This document shows, in pieces, positions 12,073 to 23,440 of a DNA stretch of 64,000 nucleotides; the first letter of the stretch is position 1; the number at the start of each line of letters is the position of its first letter. Origin of the DNA: Dichetophora obliterata. Taxonomy: Eukaryota; Arthropoda; Insecta; Diptera; Sciomyzidae. Below the pieces are notes generated by a model. It saw nothing but the letters and a program-made list of their open reading frames with translations. It was not told where the DNA came from and made no database searches. The position numbers and the translations under genes are program-made. The stretch is from contig OY986435.1 of NCBI GenBank assembly GCA_963920525.1, forward strand, positions 271,693,574 through 271,757,573. The letters run 5' to 3'.

Positions 12073-12279
12073 TGGTGGAGATATTTACGAAAATTTACTA
12101 TTTATATATACATTAAATCACTGGTGCGCCTGTTTGTGTTCGCATAACTTTTAAACGACTTTGCCAATTGAGGTCATGAGAAAAGACATCACATACAAAG
12201 CTTCACCCATATTTATGGAAGACAGGAAGGCGTAGAACAACTTTTGCCAGATCATCTAGTTTTACTATATTTTTTAAGA

Positions 12280-12347
12280 ACAAAGACAAAAATACAAAAC
12301 TGGATTTCAAAATACAAAGACAAAAATACAAAACAGGATTTCAATGC
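12280..12347 (+). repeat. Two tandem 34-bp units
   Basis: The unit starting ACAAAGACAAAAATACAAAA occurs at 12280 and again at 12314, each followed by C(T/A)GGATTTCAA. It is a recent small duplication in AT-rich DNA. Confidence 0.8.
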
Positions 12348-14631
12348 TTCCCCAATATTTTAGGGATTTTTTTAGGATAGAGAACAAAAATACTTCTAGA
12401 AGAATTTTGCTACCCCAACCACAAAAGTACTAGCAATGCTTAGATCGCAACATTGAATGCAAAATATAAAGTACCGTTAAGATGTGTAAAAATAGTACGG
12501 CTATTGAAATAATTTTTAAGCATAGAAGCAGTTTGTCGCATTTATATGTTCTTTATTTTCGTTTTGTTAAACACTGATAGTAGTCAAATAAAAGAAGAAA
12601 AAATACTTATAACTTCTTTAAGAAAATCCCACAAAATGCACATACAATAAAAGTTAGATGAAGTTAAAGACTTAATGAAGAAAGAGAATAAAACTTGCTT
12701 TGAGTACTAATAATTCTTTTGATTTTACTAAAAATTAAAAAAAAAAATCTTTTTTAAATATTTAAATTTTTACTACTTAGTTATATAATAATTTTATTTG
12801 TTCCAGTTTTGAAGAAAAATTGTTAAAGTTATTCTTTTTAAGACCAATATTTTTTAAGTTACAAAAACACTATTACAACGAATTATAAATAATTATTTAT
12901 ATCTAATGTGGTGCTACATATTAATTTAGATATCAAAAAAGTGTTTTTGTTTAATTATGGTATTCCTTCTACAGTATTACTCATTTGCTATTTCCATTAA
13001 TTTATATTTTTGTACAAAATAAATGAGAAAATAAAGTTAACTTAGTACAATACTTAAAATAAGTATCATGTAAAACTTAACAAGACGATAAAAACGAGCC
13101 CATTTATCGTATTGTTAATTTTATTTGTTATCCTGAAACAACAAAAACAAAATTCTAATTTTGTTGTTTTTTTTTCTTTTTTATAAAAACAGCAAAATTA
13201 AAAATTTTAAACAACATGATAAAAATCAAATCACTCTGTCAAATTAAAAGATTTGGACAGAAGAACAACTCTAAAAATAAAATAAAATGCAGAAATTATA
13301 GTAAAATAGTAAAAAATAAAATAAGATTTTTATGAATTTAAACAAAAATGTCTTCACGTTAGCAAATTTTATCTATGTATGACTTTAACCATTAAAAATT
13401 CTGTATAAATGTTTTAAACAATTTAACTTTATACACAATTAACTAGCTAATTAAAAAAAATTGTCAAATGAAATTGATATAAAATTATATTAAATTTGTA
13501 AATAAATATGTAAATTTGTAAAGATTAATTTTTACTATAGTCTATATACTCGTAATGTTTATGCTGGAGAAAAATCAAATGTAATCTAATATCTCAGTTA
13601 TCATTTGTAAATGTATGCATGTTCTTTTAGCTTGTAGTTCATAAATGTAACATTTATCGATTTTTAGACAACAATTTTTTGATTCTTCGGCACTAGATTT
13701 ATAAAACAACAACAACAACAACAACATTTATAAAATTAATTTAGAAAAAACAACAAAAAGTCAACCTTAAATCAAACTAGCTAAAGAAATAAACATTTTT
13801 TATAAACTATTGAAGTTTTCATAGATAAGTAATAAGTAAATTAGAAAAGAAACTAAACAAAAACATAACTTACAATAAATTATTTATTCTTCAATATATG
13901 TATGTAATTAGTTAAAATGTCCCTATCAAATTGGACGATAAAAGAGAAAAAATTGCAAAAAGCAACAAAAATATACTAAAGAAAAACTGATTGATTGAAA
14001 GTAGTTTTCAAAAAATTTAATCTCTAACTGAAATAACTCAATAAAATTATATTAAAAAAATTTATCAAAGTATGCGTTTTCATTGAATTTTTGATGTACG
14101 ATAAGAAAGAGTGGAACTTAAAAAAGAATGATCGAAGAGTGAGTGAGGTAAATTACTCTTCACATTGACTTTCAACTCGGCTGATTCTGTTTTGGAAAAC
14201 AAGAGCAAAGGTAAGTTCAACAATCTCACCCTTATAAGGTAAGGATTTTTTATTTATTTGCATCCACAGGGCCTAGCTCTTATAGATAACACATCATTCC
14301 AACACTTTTGCATTCTCAGTGATAAATAGACACATGCCATAACCAATTATTTCTTAAATAACAATGTAGAGGCGAGGCATCCGAAGTCTATTTACAATTC
14401 TCAATTACATTTGTTCTGACATGGCCGCTAAGACACTGATGGCATCCACCTTACACAGTAAAAGATAGGAGATAACAAAAAAAATTACGAAAAAATTAGA
14501 GAACAAAAAAAAATTAACGGCAATCCTCTCTAATCCTCCCAAACCTAATTTTAACAATTTAATGAACGAATTGATTGTCCTTTTTTCTAGCATTTAAAAA
14601 TTAACGTTTAAAAACACTAAGTTTTTTAATA
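12348..14631. other. AT-rich non-coding DNA
   Basis: Very AT-rich, with no recognisable gene. It contains a CAA microsatellite (listed) and, at 14211-14270, a 60-bp stretch that begins GTAAGT and ends TTTGCATCCACAG, resembling a short fly intron. The flanking frames are too short and stop-rich to support a gene. Confidence 0.45.
13706..13725 (+). repeat. CAA microsatellite
   Basis: Uninterrupted CAA repeat of about 20 bp in AT-rich DNA. Confidence 0.9.
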
Positions 14632-16199
14632 TACAGTGTTGCGCAAAACAATAGCAACAATATCAGTTCGCTGCTACAAAATCGTGTATCTTTTTCAAAA
14701 TTAGGTACACACAAAACTTATTATAGGAACTAAAGCATATATTCCTGCATCATATTAAAAACAAATCATATTCAAATTTGGTTTTGTTTTCTTTATTAAA
14801 TTTAAAATTAATGTGATTTCATTCAGTATGTCTGAGAGCAAAACAAAAGCAACATAATTAGTATTTGGCGTAAGATTCATTATTCTTGATAACCGCTGCA
14901 CATCTGAGCGACATCGACTCTATTAAATTATATATGTTGGTATTAGGTATATGTTCCCAATTAAGTTTCAGGGCTTCATACAGTGCAGTCTTATTGGAAA
15001 ACCTTTGACCAGAAACTTTTACCTTCAAAATCCCAAAAAGATTTTCAATGGGATTCAAGTCATTATGACTGTGCCGGCCAGTCAAGGACTTGAATCCCAT
15101 TACCTCTAATGTAATCTTTGATGAGCTTTGAAGTGTGCTTCGGGTCATAGTCGGGCTGAAACGTTCACTGAAGCGACAAATTCCACTCTGAATGCGGTTG
15201 CATCTTGCTTTCAAAAATGTCATTATATACAAATCGATCCATAATTCCATCGATTATTTGAAATGGTCCAATTTCATTATAGGAAAAAGAAGTGCAGACA
15301 TTGAACTTTGATTCATCGCTAGAAAACGGTTTTCGATTTTTCAACGGTCCAATTTAGGTGCTCTTTTGCAAGACTGAGTCTAAAAAACAATAAATTGCAA
15401 CTTGTTGTCACAATTTCAGACAGAATTGTTTAAATTGTAACACCTCAACTTGTTTCTTATGCTTAGCTGTAAGCAAAGGTTTCTCTGCCGGTCTGTAACT
15501 TCTTTAATTGTTCTCAACGGCTCGTCATCAAACAGTGCTGTGATGGATATCTAAATCAAGTGTCCGAACAACCTCTTTGGATGTGGTAAATGCATTTCGT
15601 TTGAACACGCCACAAATGTTCCTGTCATCACGCAGCAATGTCTTTCGCGGCCGCCCTCTTTACTGTACAGTTGTTACGTCTTTTGTGATGGTATATTTCT
15701 TTAATAATCTGCAAACTATTGACTGATTAATATCAAACTGTTTCACATTAGATGTTTGTGAATTTCCGTTTTTACATTCGGAAATAATTTGCAATTTAAG
15801 AGCTTCACAGTATTTAAAACGTGCCATTATAAATGGAACAGTCAATGTCACAAGTAGCGCAAAAACAAAACTAAACTTAAATATTTATGACTTACAAACA
15901 ACACGTGCTTTACAATAACGGAACTTGTACTGGTAATTCTTGGAACTTCTGTTCTCTTTTTGCACTTTTCAAATTTTGTTGCTTTTGTTTTCCTCTCAGA
16001 CAAATTGAATGTAGCCACATTAAATTGAAATTTAATTTAAAAAACAAAACCAAATTTGATTTTGATTTGTTTTATATATGATGTATAAATATATGTTTTG
16101 ATTAATATAATCATTTTTGTGTGTCCCCAATATTAAAAAAGATACACGATTTTGTTGCAGCGCACTTATTTTGTTGCTATTATTTTGCGCAACACTGTA
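14632..16199 (-). mobile_element. Tc1-like transposon with doubled ends (IR/DR)
   Basis: Both ends are visible. The left end is TA then CAGTGTTGCGCAAAACAATA (from 14634), and the right end on the minus strand (from 16197) begins CAGTGTTGCGCAAAATAATA, with similarity continuing about 60 bp to GATACACGATTTTG. A second copy of the core GCAAAACAAAAGCAACA sits inside each end, at about 14837-14853 on the left and, more diverged, at about 15976-15996 on the right. This inverted-repeat/direct-repeat layout is known from Tc1-like elements such as Tc3 and Sleeping Beauty. TA flanks both ends. The transposase inside is dead. Confidence 0.85.
14858..15827 (-). pseudogene. Tc1-like transposase, multiply broken
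   Basis: A likely start ATG at 15827 begins MARFKYCEALKLQIISEC, an N-terminal helix-turn-helix region (to about 15660). Further on RGRP is still readable. The C-terminal part (15250-14858) contains DLNPIENLFGILK, which holds the catalytic Glu region of the DD34E family, and continues to a stop just inside the inner left repeat. The middle is shifted between frames, and the segment expected to hold the second Asp is not intact. The gene fits the space between the inner repeats. Confidence 0.75.
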
Positions 16200-17190
16200 T
16201 ATGGGTAATAACGCCAAAAGTAAAACTTGAAGCTAGAATTATGGTTTGTTTATACTATTTGGCCCTTAGTAAATAAGAATTTATTTGTGTGCATTTTGTG
16301 TGTTTTTGAGTGGTTACAGGAATGACAAAAAATTTCAGAAACGACAGCTACTGGTTGACAAAGTCGTCTTTATTAGGAAATAAAACGAAACTTGTCTCTT
16401 AGTGTGCTTACTTAAAGGCACGAATTTAAAATGTGGTAAAATCGAGAGTCAAAAAGTTTGTAAATGACAAAATATAAATGTGTTTTAAAATATTTTAAAA
16501 CTTTTTTTAAATGGCGGAAAATGTACACGATATACGTTATATTTTGAACTTGTGTTGCAGTAAGTAATTTAATAGATTTAAATTGTCTAAAGTACATATA
16601 TATATTATCGTACATTATTTGTTTTGTTTATATTATTGTTTTAATTTTTATCATATGCAACCCTGTAATTAGTAGTTAAAAAAGTACTATTTGTGCAACC
16701 GTGTGAAATTCAAAAAGAACCAAAGCTTCGCCAAAAACATTTCGAAAGAGAATAAAAGTAAGATTCAACAATTGCGGTCGTGTTTTTATTCATAATGCCC
16801 GAAACTTGTTATTTAGAACATGTAGAAATAAAAACTATGAAATACACTCTTTGAATTGTTATAATTTTGATCGGGTACAGGTTACAGGAATGACATTTTG
16901 GGCATTTCCACCTGCAAAATTAAATTTTTAATGACCTGTTACTACAAACATTTAAAGAAACAACTTTTTTTAAAAAAACTGGAGTATTTTAAAGTACCAA
17001 AAATTGTTTTTTTATCACTCCAAACTGTAAAGACATCTAGATGGGCACTTTAAGCGGAATTGCCCATACACATAAATAAAACGTAGTTCTGGTTTAAATA
17101 TTAAAATCGCCATACTTGAAACACACTTCACTGCAAAAGTTTCTGTTAAAAAACCCGATGTTGCTACACAGACGAATAAAGCCAAACTAC
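16200..17190. other. AT-rich non-coding DNA
   Basis: No gene seen. GGTTACAGGAATGACA occurs twice, near 16312 and 16879, which suggests a small diverged duplication. Confidence 0.5.
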
Positions 17191-18472
17191 TAAAGGGTGT
17201 TTTTTTAGAGGTATAGAACTTCGAATTGAAACAAAACAAAAGAAAATCGTTTTAATGTCCATTAATTTGGCTTTATTGGAAGGATAATTTTATGCCATTA
17301 ATGTTTAAATATGATTTCGGGCATGTGGCCGCCACGGCTGGCTCGAATAAAGCCAGTTCTACAGGTCCAATTTTCAACCACTTTTTCGAGCATATGGGGC
17401 CGTATGTCGGCAATAACGCCACGAATGTTGGCTTCCAAGTCCCCAAACGTTTCTGGTTTGTTGGCGTAGACGAGCGACTTCACATATCCCCAAAGAAAAT
17501 AATCCAATGGTGTCAAATCACGCGATCTTGGTGGCCAATTAACAGGTCCATTCCGCGAAATTATGCGCTCATCGAATGTTTCCTTCAATAAATCGATTGT
17601 GACGTGCGCTGTGTGGCATGTAGCGCCGTCTTGTTGGAACCACAACTCATCCACATTCATGCCATCCGATTCGGGAACAAAATAGTCGGTTATCATGGCT
17701 CTATACCGGTCTCCATTAACGGTAACTGACTCTCCAGCATTATTTCGGAAGAAGTATGGCCCAATGACTCCACCAGCCCATAGAGCATACCAAACATTCA
17801 GTTTTTGTGGATGTAATGGCGTCTCAAGGGTCTCATGTGGATTCTCTTCACTCCAAGTGCGGCAATTTTGCTTGTTAACGTAGCCATTCAACCAAAAATG
17901 AGCCTCATCATGAGCATCGAGATCAATCTCATTTTCGTCCCATACACCAAAATCACGACGCATTGCATGGTCTCGCGGCTTTAATTCTTACACAAGCTGG
18001 ATCTTGTAAGGTCGCAAGCCAAGATCTTTGCGCAAAATCTTCCGTAAAGTTGATGGACAAAGCTCCAATTGCTGTGCACGCTGGCGAATCGATTCATTCG
18101 GATCCTCTTCAACATTTTGGTCTACAACGGCAATTGTTTCTTCGGTGCGCACTGTTCGACGTCTCTGCGGATGCGTATTACCACATAGAGTAAACGTAGT
18201 GCGAAAACGACCCATGGTAAACCGAATTAATTGCTCTGATGGACGATTATGTCGACCATAAAATGGACGGAGCTTGCGGTAAACTTCGCGAACTGAACCG
18301 TTATTTTCGAAATAAATTTGCACGATTTGCAAGCGTTGTTCTTTTGTCAACCTATTCATGATGAAATGGCAAACCAAACTGAACATAAATGACATTAGAG
18401 TTGCCAGATTTGACCACAAAATGCCAGTTTTATCTCTATTCGAAAAACAAACCTCTAAAAAAACACCCTTTA
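17191..18472 (-). mobile_element. mariner-family transposon, nearly complete
   Basis: The ends are perfect inverted repeats: 17191-17212 and 18451-18472 match over 22 bp including the outer TA (inner sequence AAGGGTGTTTTTTTAG then AGGT). The TA at both ends is the expected target duplication. The 1282-bp element is fully spanned by one transposase frame on the minus strand with one internal stop. Non-coding flanks are about 86 bp at the right end and 85 bp at the left. It is the best preserved DNA transposon in the window. The similar element at 1-1092 is a different subfamily. Confidence 0.92.
17298..18359 (-). pseudogene. mariner-family transposase with one premature stop
   Basis: Read on the minus strand from ATG at 18359 (MNRLTKEQRLQIVQIYF) to the stop at 17298, this is one frame of 353 codons broken only by TAA at 17990-17988. 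The equivalent residue in the copy at the start of the window is Gln (LVQELKP), so a CAA-to-TAA change is likely. The N-terminal half has the helix-turn-helix region, ending in RKILRKDLGLRPYKIQLV. The core has DEAHFWLNGYVNKQ (first Asp), FQQDGATCHTA (second) and PPRSRDLTPLDYFLWG (third), with 36 residues between the last two. Length is normal for the family. Readthrough or a different allele could make active protein, but as read it is a pseudogene. Confidence 0.9.
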
Positions 18473-19288
18473 TTTGAACTATGAAAAGAAACTAACAACA
18501 CAAACAAGATTTTGTAAGACCCGCTTACGATTCTCCATTACAATGTCATCACCGACAAATTATAACAAGCGGATGAGCATATAGTTATAATAACACTCTT
18601 AAAACTCTTAAAACCGTGCAAAAGTCTATATAACCTGCTGCTATGTTACAATAAGATAAGCAATTAGAGATTGGGTCATTATTGCCATCGTAAGTTCAAT
18701 GAAATCTTATACAAAATAAGTTTCTTTCTCTTAGAGTCCTCACTGGAGCATAGCACAGAATAAGTTTAAGTAGTTCAGGCAAATCTACCTTGCTAACTAC
18801 TATTCTTTTTATTAGTAAATAACATTCTGTGCTTCTCTTCTCGGAGAAAGCTTGCGAGTGTTTAACAATAGGCAGCAATGGCTCACAGTGGAACAACTGG
18901 AACAAATTAGAGGGTACAAATTATTTTGTTGACTTTTATGGCCGTTTTTGGTATTTTAGGAAAAGCACAAAAAAAAAGGGTTTTTTAATATCTTTGGAGA
19001 AGTGAGTGTGACATCTTCCATATTACTGGAACACATTTTTTGCAATAACTTAAGAACCAATAAAGCTACGTAGACAAATCTTTTAGCAATAATCTGCTAC
19101 GTAATTTTTTTTTTATTTTTATAATTTTTATTTGATTTATTATATGATAAATTGAACTTAAAGTAGATATTGAAGAGTAAATATATATCAGAATTGAAAT
19201 TTTTGCATAGAACATTATTGTTTACTGCATGAATATAATTTCGATTTCCTTCTCTTTGTACTGTTGTTTCAGTGGTAATAAGAAATGG
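18473..19288. other. AT-rich non-coding DNA
   Basis: No recognisable gene or repeat pair. Short frames here have no family features. Confidence 0.5.
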
Positions 19289-19300
19289 TAATAAATACAA

Positions 19301-19641
19301 CTGGCGGCCGTAGCCTAGTGGGTAGAGTGCGTGGCTTCTAAGCTTAAGAACTGCGGTAGCCCGGGTTCAATTCCAGCTCAGACAGAAAGTTTTTTCAATT
19401 AAATTAATTTTTCTGTTCGGTCGTCACCTCTCTGCAGACAATGGCAAACCTCAGAGAGTAAAAATTGACATGTAAAGCTTCTTGAGAACATAAGCCGTTC
19501 GGAGTCGGCATTAAGCACGTAGGTCCAGTTCTCAGTCATTTGTGATCAAACATTTAACAACACGCACAACACAATTGATCAATAGAAGCTAGGCCAAAGT
19601 CCTTCCAAGGGCTGAAATGGCCAGTTTATTTTTTTTTTTTT
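19301..19641 (+). mobile_element. tRNA-derived SINE, full copy with target duplication
   Basis: The head, GGCGGCCGTAGCCTAGTGGG onwards, carries a box A (TAGCCTAGTGGG) and a box B (GGGTTCAATTCC) at tRNA-like spacing. A body of about 260 bp follows, ending CCAGTTTA and a T-rich tail. TAATAAATACAA lies directly before (19289-19300) and directly after (19642-19653), a perfect 12-bp target site duplication, the sign of LINE-driven insertion. A second copy is at 31.9 kb and a diverged head at 28.0 kb. SINEs are transcribed by RNA polymerase III and encode no protein. Confidence 0.88.
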
Positions 19642-19653
19642 TAATAAATACAA

Positions 19654-20060
19654 GTATATCAGAATTAACCAGCTGTAATCAATTATAATTAGAATAGTGA
19701 AAATTTCATATAAATCCGTTCAACGGTTCTTCAGTTTTCCGGCAGCCACAAATTGCTCAATATTTTTAAGTACAACGATATAAAGCTTTGTAGACTCAAT
19801 GAAACAGGTCATTGCGTTTTGAATGTAGGTTATCTTTTGATTAAAGAATATTTTTCGATAGAATGACTTTGGGTCACATTTTTATTCATCACAGCTTAGT
19901 CCCGTTTTTATAAATCGAAATATAACACAGCATATGTCTTTCAGAAGATGTTGCGCAACACGTCAGCAACATTTTAACTTCAACCCTACCTAAAAGTTCA
20001 GAATTTTATCCAAAACACATAAAATACATGCAAACAAACTGTTTCTTGTTATTTTAATTA
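19654..20060. other. AT-rich non-coding DNA
   Basis: Nothing recognised between the SINE and the MITE. Confidence 0.5.
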
Positions 20061-20320
20061 ATTGAAGGGCTTATTGCAATAACGTGATAAGCCACAAGAT
20101 CTAAAAAATCAATTTTTTGGGATAAATACATTACTCAATGCATTGCTAACAACCTCTGAAGAGATATTAGCTATTCATTATTAATTTTATAACCTATTTG
20201 CAAAAGTTTCCGTGTACAATTCCATTTTATCATACAAAAATAACCTTTTTAAAACTTTAGAGTCAATTATTTCAAAATATTTTTTGTGGCTTACTATGTT
20301 CTTACAATAAGACCTTCAAT
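20061..20320. mobile_element. MITE, family A, copy 2
   Basis: The left end ATTGAAGGGCTTATTGCAAT runs on to AACGTGATAAGCCAC. The right end on the minus strand reads ATTGAAGGTCTTATTGTAAG and runs on to AACATAGTAAGCCAC. The inverted repeats are about 35 bp and the element 260 bp. The left end matches the copy at 5.58 kb (CTTATTGCA..AGCGTGATAAG). It is non-coding, and the target duplication cannot be fixed because the ends merge into AATT. Confidence 0.75.
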
Positions 20321-20763
20321 TATTATATTATATATATCTACAAATTTGACAATATTAAGAGGCATCATTAGTGTGACCATCCGCAAAAAAAGTGATTTTT
20401 GGGAAGAAAACTATTGCAGCAGTTGTTTTGTAATTGAGCTATTTTTATACATATGTATTAGAAGATATATGTTAGGCAATGACCAAAAACACAATAAGTT
20501 CATATTGATTATTTTACTGATCATTTTAATAAACATCGCAATTTTAATTCAATAAGATAACTTCATTGGAAGGTTGTTGTATAAAAAACTACTAAAACAA
20601 AAGAAAAAATAAGGTAAAAAAAATTAAATCGATCGAATGATTTGTTATCGAGGTAGAACTGCAAAAGCTTAAAAAAATATAGTTTTGAGAAAAAAACGTT
20701 TAAAGATAAAAGCAGTAATTTAATTGTAATAAATTAATATCATACCTTTAGCTAGTATGCTAT
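20321..20763. other. AT-rich non-coding DNA
   Basis: No gene recognised. An open stretch on the plus strand reaching 20555 is Ile/Leu-rich, as expected by chance in AT-rich DNA. Confidence 0.45.
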
Positions 20764-20958
20764 TCTAGGGCCATAAATTACACCTTCCTTTTCTTCGAGA
20801 TGTATCTGCTGGGCTGTTGGAGCTGTCCTGTGGCTTGAAAGTTCTCTTTCGAGAACGATCAGATGACGATAATCCCTTTGGACTTGTTTGGTTTCTTTCA
20901 ACGACAAAGTCTCGAGTGACAGGTCAAATTTTTGCTCCTATTTCGATTGACATTTCAA
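20764..20958 (-). other. GC-richer patch, possible orphan exon
   Basis: About 190 bp of much higher GC content than its surroundings. On the minus strand two frames are open at once: one contains KETKQVQRDYRHLIVLERE (about 60 codons, ends TAG near 20758), the other is Ser/Arg/Lys-rich with SSSDRSRKRTFKPQDSSNSP. A plus-strand frame is also open for about 70 codons. A TTTTTATCAG acceptor-like site lies near 20959 and an AAG/GTGTAA donor-like site near 20788. I do not recognise the product. It could be a host exon or old transposon sequence. Confidence 0.3.
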
Positions 20959-21757
20959 AACTGATAAAAAGTTATCATTAAAAAATTGTCATTGAAAAAA
21001 ATTTCGAAATTCTAAAAAAACTCATCAGCCAACTACCTACTTGCATAAATCTGGCATTTATTACTCTTAAAATAGCATTCCTAATCCTATTCACAGTGCT
21101 GACAAGGCTTATAACTCAGCAAATAACTCTATTTATGGCAGTATTCTAGCGTATAAAATTTTAAAAAATGTCCACTTTTCGATAGTTCATATATTCAAGA
21201 ATATTTCCTTAAAAGGATTTAAAGTTATAGCCATATTAGTGTCGTCTGTTAGACTGCCTGGAACTTAACTTAAAAACTTAAAACGAGTTTTTCTCAAAAC
21301 TCCTTTTTTCAACCCGGTTAACATAATATCTCAAGTCCCTCTATAGGCAAAACTAGGATTATGTTAAAAGTTTGTTTTTTAATATTTTTAAAAAATAAAT
21401 AATTTTGAAAAAAAGGCCAACAAATTTTTTTCCAGACAGTTTTAATATCGCGAAAAATGCCATGTCGCTTAATCCTTTGTCCAGGCTATAGCGACATTCT
21501 TACTAATTAACATTAATATTTTTCCAGCTGATTAGAAGGATTGAAGTCGTGTTAAGATGAAAGCACTCTTTTTTTAGCAACCCCAATCCACCAGCCTACA
21601 TTTTTTATATTAATATTTTTTTTTTAAAATGTTTTTTTGTATTATTGAAATATTAATAAACACATAATTTAAAAAAATGGATGGTAAAAATATTAATTGG
21701 TTATTTTTTATCGATCGTCAAATTTCGGGCCTCTGCACTAGAGTACTGCCGTACGAT
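20959..21757. other. Non-coding DNA, dispersed-repeat debris
   Basis: Contains ACGAGTTTTTCTC (about 21278), a motif that recurs as CTCGTTTTTCTCGAAA near 32610 and CGCGTTTTTCTCGAAA near 51610, which suggests three old copies of one dispersed repeat. No gene. Confidence 0.4.
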
Positions 21758-22497
21758 TAGGGCTTCCGATGTCGGGAATCAAAAGCAGTTTCGGAACTGG
21801 TATTAAAGAATCCCAGGAGTAGTCTCTTGATTTGAAAATAGATAAAAAGTAATTTTTATAACAAAAAAAAAAAGATTTTGTGTGCAAATTTATGATATTT
21901 TTTAATAAAAAATTGTCCAAAGCAGTTAAAAAACACAGTTTACTTAAATTTTTTATAAAAAGTTTTTTTCGTTTTAAGGGACAGGAATATATATACATAT
22001 ATTTATTATATATATATCAATAGTATAGTTCATTAAATTCATATGTTCTGACATAACAATACTTACATAACAAAGGTAAATTTTTTGAGATCACTAAAGT
22101 CTTTGAACTGTTAGTTAGGCTGATTGACTTTGAAAATATGCTCCTAAAAATACTAAGGCATCTAAGGTGTAATCCCCAGGCCTGACCGAATTTCGGTCGC
22201 AAAATTTCCAGCCGAAGAGAAATCTCTTGGACTCAACACTAGTAGGCGGAATTGTTATCAAATAATCCTATGCTTTTTTAAGCAGATAAATATATTTTTA
22301 TTTCATTTTCGAACATTTGACGTAAATTAAAATTGTTCTAAAAGCGTTTACTGTAATTTAAATTAAAGTGTTGTGTTTTTGCAATTTGAAGGCAATACCG
22401 AGATCCCGAAAATCCCAGGATTTAAGGGCTTATAATCCCGAGACTATCGGGTCTAGAAAAAGTTCGAGATCCCGGGATCTCGGAATCTAAAGCCTTA
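21758..22497. mobile_element. Possible hAT-like element with GGGATC-rich ends
   Basis: The left end TAGGGCTTCCGATGTCGGGA (21758) and the right end on the minus strand TAAGGCTTTAGATTCCGAGA (22497) are loosely similar, and both are followed by GGGATC/CGGGA-type motifs. Inside, 22391-22482 is packed with GAGATCCCG and CCCGAGA. No coding region or convincing target duplication was found, so the boundaries are tentative. Confidence 0.3.
22465..22482. repeat. Perfect 18-bp palindrome
   Basis: CGAGATCCCGGGATCTCG is its own complement and sits in the GGGATC-rich right end of the tentative element above. Confidence 0.85.
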
Positions 22498-23064
22498 CTT
22501 AGAATACATGCACCGAAAAAAAAGTGCGGAGTCAACCCAAGTTTTTCGTGAGTCAAAAGAGTTTTTGAGAAGTTAAAAACGTGTTGGTGCCGTTAAACGC
22601 AAAATAAATTGCATCAACATTTTTTTTGTTAATATACAACTTTTTTCGCTTGATACAAATCATTTTTAAAGCTTGGAGTAAATTAAAAGCAGTTTCAAAT
22701 TAACTCCACATCTTTTCCGAACATTTGTCCTTTTAACTCTATTAAAACTTATTGAAACCATCTATGAAAATCGTCTTTGTATTTTAAAGCTGAAATGGAG
22801 TTATGCTTAGCACGAAACAGAGTCCGTTCGAGCAAATATTTTCTTTTGTTCGTTTTACTTTGAATGAAGAGAAAATACTCAAATATTTTAACAAGCAAAT
22901 CAAGTGTGCTCTACAAATTCAATGTTGCACAATGATAAAAAAGAGCCGTTTTTATTATTTTGAATTATATGTTTTCGTATATTTTTATTGAGGTTACAAT
23001 TTTTTGAGTTACAATTTTGACAAGCACGAATAAATTTTTGAGTATCGTCACGTTTTTGTGTACA
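22498..23064. other. AT-rich non-coding DNA
   Basis: Starts with CACCGAAAAAAAAGTGCGGAGT (22509), weakly matched in inverted orientation near 25092-25115 (ACTCCGTG then a T run and GGGTGTG). These could be the ends of a 2.6-kb decayed element, but the match is mostly a homopolymer. Confidence 0.35.
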
Positions 23065-23440
23065 CGAGTAGTTACATTTTATATTTTTTGTGTTTTTTTT
23101 GTATGGGGACACACAGATGAGTGGCAGATAGAGTGTAGGTGTATTCAAAAGAAATGTTGGGGGGGGGAAAACTTAATTGGACCTGCTCATACATTTGACC
23201 CCTTTAGGATTCATTGATTTTTTATACGAACTAAATAGTAATTTTTTGTATTCAATTTTTGGGTTTTTTTGTTTGGGACCCCTAGAAGGGTGCCAGATAG
23301 AGTGTTTATGTTTCAAGTGTAAATATGTTCAGAAGAAAAGGTGAGGGAAAAAATTAGTAGGACCATATAATACATATGACCCCCCTTGGGGTCATAGATT
23401 TTTAATATGAACTACAAGAGGCATATTTTTTGTTACCCAC
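23065..23440 (+). repeat. Two diverged tandem units, about 185 bp
   Basis: GCAGATAGAGTGT (near 23123) and GCCAGATAGAGTGT (near 23291) begin matching blocks that share, in order, an A/G-rich stretch, TGGACC or AGGACC, ACAT..GACCCC, CAT.GATTTTT and GAACTA. The units are diverged, so the duplication is old. Non-coding. Confidence 0.65.

Larger units (their letters stand above)
11226..12279. other. Non-coding DNA with duplicated CTCF-like motifs
   Basis: AT-rich except for 11740-12250, which is GC-richer and looks like an old dispersed repeat. No protein frame recognised. Two AGGTGGCGC sites are listed separately. Confidence 0.45.

Noticed and set aside
14211..14270. A 60-bp intron with good GTAAGT and CACAG ends
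   Set aside because: Flanking frames are about 20 codons or less between stops, so no gene can be built around it.
17292..18261. Plus-strand frames of 62-99 codons
   Set aside because: Complement of the minus-strand mariner transposase.
20286..20555. 89-codon Ile/Leu-rich frame as a small membrane protein
   Set aside because: AT-rich DNA gives such hydrophobic frames by chance; the start overlaps the MITE end and nothing supports expression.
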